A stretch of 64,000 bases of DNA, from NCBI GenBank assembly GCA_947044365.1, contig OX345638.1, positions 10,238,201 through 10,302,200 on the forward strand. Direction: 5' to 3'. The stretch is from Petrosia ficiformis (lineage: Eukaryota; Porifera; Demospongiae; Haplosclerida; Petrosiidae). The notes under the pieces were generated by a model. That model was given only the letters and a program-made list of their open reading frames with translations, was not told the DNA's origin and made no database searches. Position 1 is the first letter of the stretch, and each line of letters begins with the position of its first letter. Positions 60,301 through 64,000 of the stretch are shown here, one piece after another. Made by a program: the position numbers and the translations under genes.

Positions 60301-63300
60301 ATAGCATCACTACTATTTTCAAATGGATCATCAATTATATCCAGGACACATGGAATAAAATATCTTGTGTCGTTTGGGATTTTTGATATGATTAGTAACC
60401 CTTCCATTAGCTTTAGGAAATCATCACAAGAGAAAACATCCTCCTCAAATTCCATGGTGTCTAGTAACTCTCGTTTGAAGATTCCTTTTCTTTTAAGGCT
60501 CTTAATTGTAGCATCGTCATAACGATCATCTCCAAACGAAACAGCAATTATCTGAGACAGCATATCAAATAGCACTTGTGGGTCAAGAAACACCACATGA
60601 GATAGAATACCAGGGAAGTGGAGATAAATGGACAGATTATGGAAGTACCACAAAGCAGCCAGTACCTCCTTACGTTGCATACCAACTGACTTTCCAATCT
60701 CAACACATTCATCAAGGCTTATCATTCTTCGACCTTTTGTTTTGGATTTTAGCTCCACCTGGAAGAAGAACCATCGTGCAGGAACTTCAGCTCTAATGTA
60801 GGATAGACCTGTAATACGTCGGATTCTTTCGGCAATCTCTTCTTCATTTCTACCTCTACCCATATTGTTAACTGGAAAGATTATATCTTTACCTTTGGTG
60901 TAATCATGTCTAACATCATCATAATTCTTGAGCTCATTACCAAGACGGTCATTCTTCTCATCTAGGCTCTCTTTAAGCTCATTATTTTCTTGAAGCCTTT
61001 TATATTCATCATAGCAAGTACCAATGACTATAAAGTGTGGCCTTCCATACTTTTGTACTCCTTTGAAGAGAGGAGGATGAAGCTGAGACTTGCAACGAAA
61101 AAAGCTCTTTGTAAGCTGCATAGTGCTCATCTGTCTTTTCTCACCTTCACCAACTTTTCTCCCATGCACTGAATAGAAGAAATTTGCAGCATCATCAAGC
61201 TTTTCATCGAGCCTAAAAAGAACCATATTGAGAGAATGATAACGAAGTAGTGCTGGAGCAATATCTAGGAAAGCCGCCTGACCTCCTAAGTCGACACCAT
61301 ACATCATATGAGTGTTATACAACTCATCTGATTTCTTCACTTCGGTAATCAAATAAAGAATCTCTTCATTTAGAATAGAAGTATCAGTAGATAGAGATTC
61401 TGAGGGCTTCTTCGCCGGTGTCATTTGTGATGTAGGTAATGGCTTCTTACTGAACACTTTTACTTCTGAAATCGACTGAAGCTGTTCTTCACTTTGAGAA
61501 TGGTCAGTAGGTAGAGACTCATGATGCCTCTTCTTTGGCATCACTTGTGATGTGAGTAATGGCTTCTCTTTGGACTCTTGCACTCCAGACATTAATGGTA
61601 GCTGTTCTTGATATGTAGAGTGGTCAGTAGTCCAAGACGTGTGAGGTTTCTTTTTTGGTGTCACTTGTGATGGGACTAATGGCTTCTCCTTGGACTCTTG
61701 TACTCCAGATATCAATTGTAGCTGATCGTAATCTCGAGATTGGTCAGTAGGTAGAGAGTCGAGAGGCTTTGGAGTCCATAGTGATGAGAATAATGACTTC
61801 CATTTAGACCCTTTCTCTTTAGACATTGATTGTAGTTGTTCCTTATCTGGAGAATGGTCAGTGGACAGAGAGTCATGAGGATTCTTCGACATTGCTTGTG
61901 AGGTGAGCAGTGGCTTCTCTTTGGACTGTTTTACTTCAGAAATGGATTGTAGCTGTTCTTTATTTCGAGAATGGTCAGCTGCAGTAGGTAGAGAGTCGTG
62001 AGGCTTCTTCTTTGGTGTCACTTGTGAGGTAAGTGGTGTCTGTTCAACTAATTCTTGTGAGGTACTGTTCACTTGATCTTCATTCAATTTTTGTAATTCT
62101 TGATGTTCAGTTTCATCATTTTGAGTTCGAACATGGTACTTTATGGCCTGAAGGAATTTGATTTTCATGGTCTTTGGATCTGCTGATGTCCAAAAGCAGC
62201 TTTCATCGGACATGATAATATCCTCACGTTCCTCTTTACTAACCAAACGTACCTCAGGAGCTTTAGCAACAGGAGTGCTGTGATGTTCAGTGACTGGTTC
62301 CTTTCTCAATAACAGATTTAAGAAGGACGTCTTGCCAACTCCTGATGCGCCAAAGAGTGCGAAGCTTGTCCACTTCACACTGACGAATCCTTTCTTTTGG
62401 GCATTCTCGAGTATTTGTAAAAGCTCTGTAAATAAAATATAATTATAAGATGATAACTTGTTTGTTGAAATAGAATATTAAATTCAATTTTGTGATTACA
62501 TTTATTATAAACCCAGAAATGTTAGCTGGACATTAACTATATTAGCAATTGTGAGATTACATTAAATTAAATAGCTGTTAATTATGCTGTTAGTTCGCAT
62601 ATAATAATTAATTTTTTTTTTGACTTAATATGAACAAAAGTCAGTTTGTGATAAGATTAAAATTATAATTAATATTGTTAACCTCCAATTTTGTAGCAAC
62701 TATATAGTTGCTACAAAATTAGAGAAAATTATTATATCAGATATAATCTCATTACTGCCACTGGTATAAGAGCAAATGAAAATAAATTCATTTCCTTTTG
62801 CAGTATTAAAATATTTAAAATTACTTCTTATCTATTTCATATACATATATAATTATTATCACCTTGTGGAGTAGGTTCACTCTCTATTGCTTCCTTTATG
62901 TGTGGTGCAATCTAAGAAACAAAAATGTAATTATAATTATATGTCCACTAACATCAAAATACAAACATACCGTATTCTGTATGTTAGGATATACAAAATG
63001 ATTTTCAATATCTCTGAGACTCAATACTTTGCAAATCTTTAAATCTGCAAGGAGGGTCAGCTGTTCCTTTGTTAACTCAAACCTGCTGAGGTAGTCTTCA
63101 GCACAGTAACAGAACACTAAGAGAAGAGAACCTGGTGAAATGCCAAGTAGATGGACTGATAATTCGTTACATCCTAATACATAACATAGGGAATCACGCA
63201 GGCCGGAAATATCTGAGAGCGTCATATTATAGTATGTTTCATCAACTCGTAAAATAAAAATATTGTCATTCTCAGTATTAAACAAGATTCCCGCACATTC

Positions 63301-63860
63301 CCTCAAATTACGTTGATAACAATATTCATGAAAAAGATGGAAGTATTCAATCCACTTTTTATGTAGCTCTGGATAAAAGGGATTCAAAAATACTTTGGAG
63401 ATCAGAGCTATTGGTTTGAAATTGAACCAAGACACATGTATACTCTTGAGATAATGATTCAAATCATCAACACCTGCAACCTCTTGTGGTACAGGAAGCC
63501 CTAGCTGATTTTGCAACAATCTGACTATCTCATCTATCACTATTGGTATTCGTCTTCGTCGACCGTACCAGTATCCATTGACTTCATGATACAGATTCTC
63601 CATTGTTAAGAAATAACAGGATTTGAATATCGCTATGACATTCTCAGTTTGTGCTTGTAACTTAATATCAATAGCTAAATTCGGTTTCACTAGAGTAGAC
63701 ACTCTCGGGGAATCTCGTTGTAATAGAATGAATTTCGGATAGTATTCCTTTCTCCTTTGCGTACAAAGCCTTCCCTGCATCCAGTCATCAACTGTGCACT
63801 TTCCACACCCACACGTTTGACGTAAGAACAACTGTTTCTCTTCCTGTTTTGAACCCATTT
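54326..63860 (-). CDS. gene A: intact Roc/COR-ankyrin receptor-like protein (5' end beyond window or at 63858)
   Basis: Exons from 5': 62971-63860, 62863-62911, 59840-62425, 58279-58325, 58130-58222, 56906-57004, 56017-56115, 55712-55810, 55286-55384, 54964-55062, 54326-54439. All borders are GT-AG, and phases run 1/0/1/0/0... without conflict, giving about 1420 residues. Order: CGCGKC module, linker, Roc P-loop, repetitive linker, Roc switch II to G5, COR-like region with a Cys/His-rich end, cap, five ankyrin repeats, basic tail. Roc/COR proteins are large dimeric GTPases; ankyrins bind partners. A cytosolic immune-like sensor is inference. The first exon has an acceptor, so an upstream Death-domain exon, as in B and C, is likely. 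Confidence 0.8.
54549..54726. repeat. inverted repeat in penultimate intron, gene A
   Basis: Same palindrome as 10437-10617 and 30783-30957 (TTAAGATAACTATA..TGTGGA / TCCACAAACAATAGTTATC). Confidence 0.65.
55570..55676. mobile_element. short retroposon-like insertion with AAAAAT tail
   Basis: About 107 bp absent from sister introns, ending in four copies of AAAAAT. A repeat tail of this kind is typical of SINE/LINE 3' ends. Family unknown. Confidence 0.4.
56172..56742 (+). mobile_element. 570-bp insertion carrying a 102-codon frame
   Basis: Absent from the homologous introns. Plus-strand frame 56154-56459 contains FGVFLHECLTLSQPEPADG and WKKSIEGVVKWEHQLVKKIE, with denser GC than its surroundings. 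I do not recognise it. Downstream are two copies of a roughly 45-bp repeat (GTGGCTCAATGGAATTACTT). It may be a captured gene fragment. Confidence 0.4.
57339..57385. mobile_element. 47-bp palindromic insertion
   Basis: CAGGGGCTTATGAGC and GCTCATAAGCTTCTG bracket a 13-base loop. The same intron in gene B reads straight across (ACATGTGTTCATATTAGC). A very small hairpin insertion. Confidence 0.5.
57427..57911. mobile_element. unclassified insertion of about 485 bp in gene A intron
   Basis: Genes B and C read from GTGGGAATG straight to the TGTGACAT region; gene A carries about 485 bp between. It is GC-richer than its surroundings and has no recognised coding motif or clear inverted ends. Confidence 0.45.
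59033..59262. mobile_element. 230-bp foldback element
   Basis: Arms of about 90 bp pair: TCTCTATTTCACCAATCAA.. with ..TTGATTGGTGAAATAGAGA, and GATAGCTGATCAGCTATC-like inner parts around a loop of about 45 bp. In the gene A intron after the COR exon. Confidence 0.75.
59274..59699. mobile_element. hAT-type MITE with 8-bp target duplication
   Basis: Ends AAGGCTTGGGCCAATTATTC and (reverse) TAGGCTTGAGCCAAATATTC. Flanked by identical GAATACAC at 59266-59273 and 59700-59707. 426 bp, noncoding, immediately right of the foldback element. Confidence 0.8.
59840..62425 (-). CDS. gene A Roc/COR GTPase exon
   Basis: After acceptor TTTACAG: ELLQILENAQKKGFVSVKW, then FALFGASGVGKTS (G1). Counting from the Met of MKWTSF: G1 at 10-18, a charged Ser/Lys/Pro repeat linker at about 113-335 (five or six units with SKEKPLLTSQ, PKKKPHDSLPT and EQLQSIS motifs), switch II DLGGQ at 363-367, G4-like GTCYDE at about 453, G5-like PVNNMG, COR-like region to about 760, and a Cys/His-rich end (CKIEGC, FHLCHL, CCDVSNVKC). 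Donor GTATGA follows WFREG. The whole 2.6 kb is open, unlike gene B. Confidence 0.85.
62688..62719. repeat. perfect 32-bp palindrome
   Basis: ATTTTGTAGCAACTAT / ATAGTTGCTACAAAAT around an AACTATATAGTT centre, in a gene A intron. Confidence 0.75.
62863..62911 (-). CDS. gene A 49-bp linker exon
   Basis: Encodes IAPHIKEAIESEPTPQ; acceptor TTCTTAG, donor GTGATA. Phase 0 in and phase 1 out, joining the N-terminal module to the Roc exon. Confidence 0.75.
62971..63860 (-). CDS. gene A N-terminal module exon
   Basis: After TTTATGTAG: MGSKQEEKQLFLRQTCGCGK then CTVDDWMQGRLCTQRRKEYY; 296 residues to donor GTATGT. The Cys pattern CGCGKC..LC could bind a metal (inference). The second half includes NDNIFILRVDETYYNMTLSD, GLRDSLCYVLGCNELSVHLL and GISPGSLLLVFCYCAEDYL, the same FCY segment as gene C 14302-14874. 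ATG at 63858 could be the start, but the acceptor just upstream and the matching internal exon of gene B suggest that coding continues to the right. Confidence 0.75.
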
Positions 63861-64000
63861 CTACATAAATGAATATGCAAGTATCACTATAATTATAGTG
63901 TAGATGAGGACAAAAACAAGTAATTACGTTCATGATCCTATAATATAAAATCAAGACTACTGATACTCGTACTCTAGGTAACATGGTTTAACAACAAACT

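Overview
The window is AT-rich animal DNA: split genes with short GT-AG introns, abundant microsatellites and many small DNA transposons. The gene content (Death domains, Roc/COR-type GTPases, ankyrin repeats, and an N-terminal Cys-rich module I remember from sponge and cnidarian immune-like proteins) suggests a demosponge, Amphimedon-like. That assignment is inference; another early-branching animal is possible.

The core is three tandem minus-strand paralogues of one receptor-like gene. Gene A (about 54.3-63.9 kb, running off the right edge) is intact in every exon and splice phase I could check. Its order is CGCGKC-type N-terminal module, Roc P-loop, long repetitive linker, Roc switch II/G4/G5, COR-like region, then ankyrin repeats at one per exon. 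Gene B (about 30.6-44.3 kb, perhaps starting with a Death-domain exon at 49.8 kb) has the same plan with 15 ankyrin exons. It also carries two in-frame stops, a transposon inside one ankyrin exon and a shifted tail, so it looks recently inactivated. Gene C (10.2-22.0 kb) keeps a Death-domain start and an effector-like module, but its GTPase/COR part is a relic and only one canonical ankyrin exon survives.

Region by region: 0-3 kb holds a hAT-like end and a 120-bp satellite split by a Helitron-like insert. 4.0-5.1 kb is an endonuclease/exonuclease/phosphatase pseudogene. 6.1-9.6 kb is the 3' end of a USP9X-like deubiquitinase gene, broken, lying tail-to-tail with gene C. 16-19 kb has two long hairpins and a pogo-like transposon. 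22.8-23.1 kb is the tail of a succinate-semialdehyde dehydrogenase gene. 23.8-27.05 kb is a LINE whose 5' and 3' parts point in opposite directions. 27.8-29.5 kb is a second copy of the USP9X-like 3' end, tail-to-tail with gene B. 50.4-53.2 kb is a decayed LINE and 53.46-53.59 kb an ABC-transporter exon fragment.

The USP9X-3'-end/receptor-3'-end pairing occurs twice, so a block with both genes was duplicated. The paralogues then diverged by gain and loss of exon-intron units and by insertion of mobile elements. No CRISPR array, bacterial operon or rRNA gene is present.
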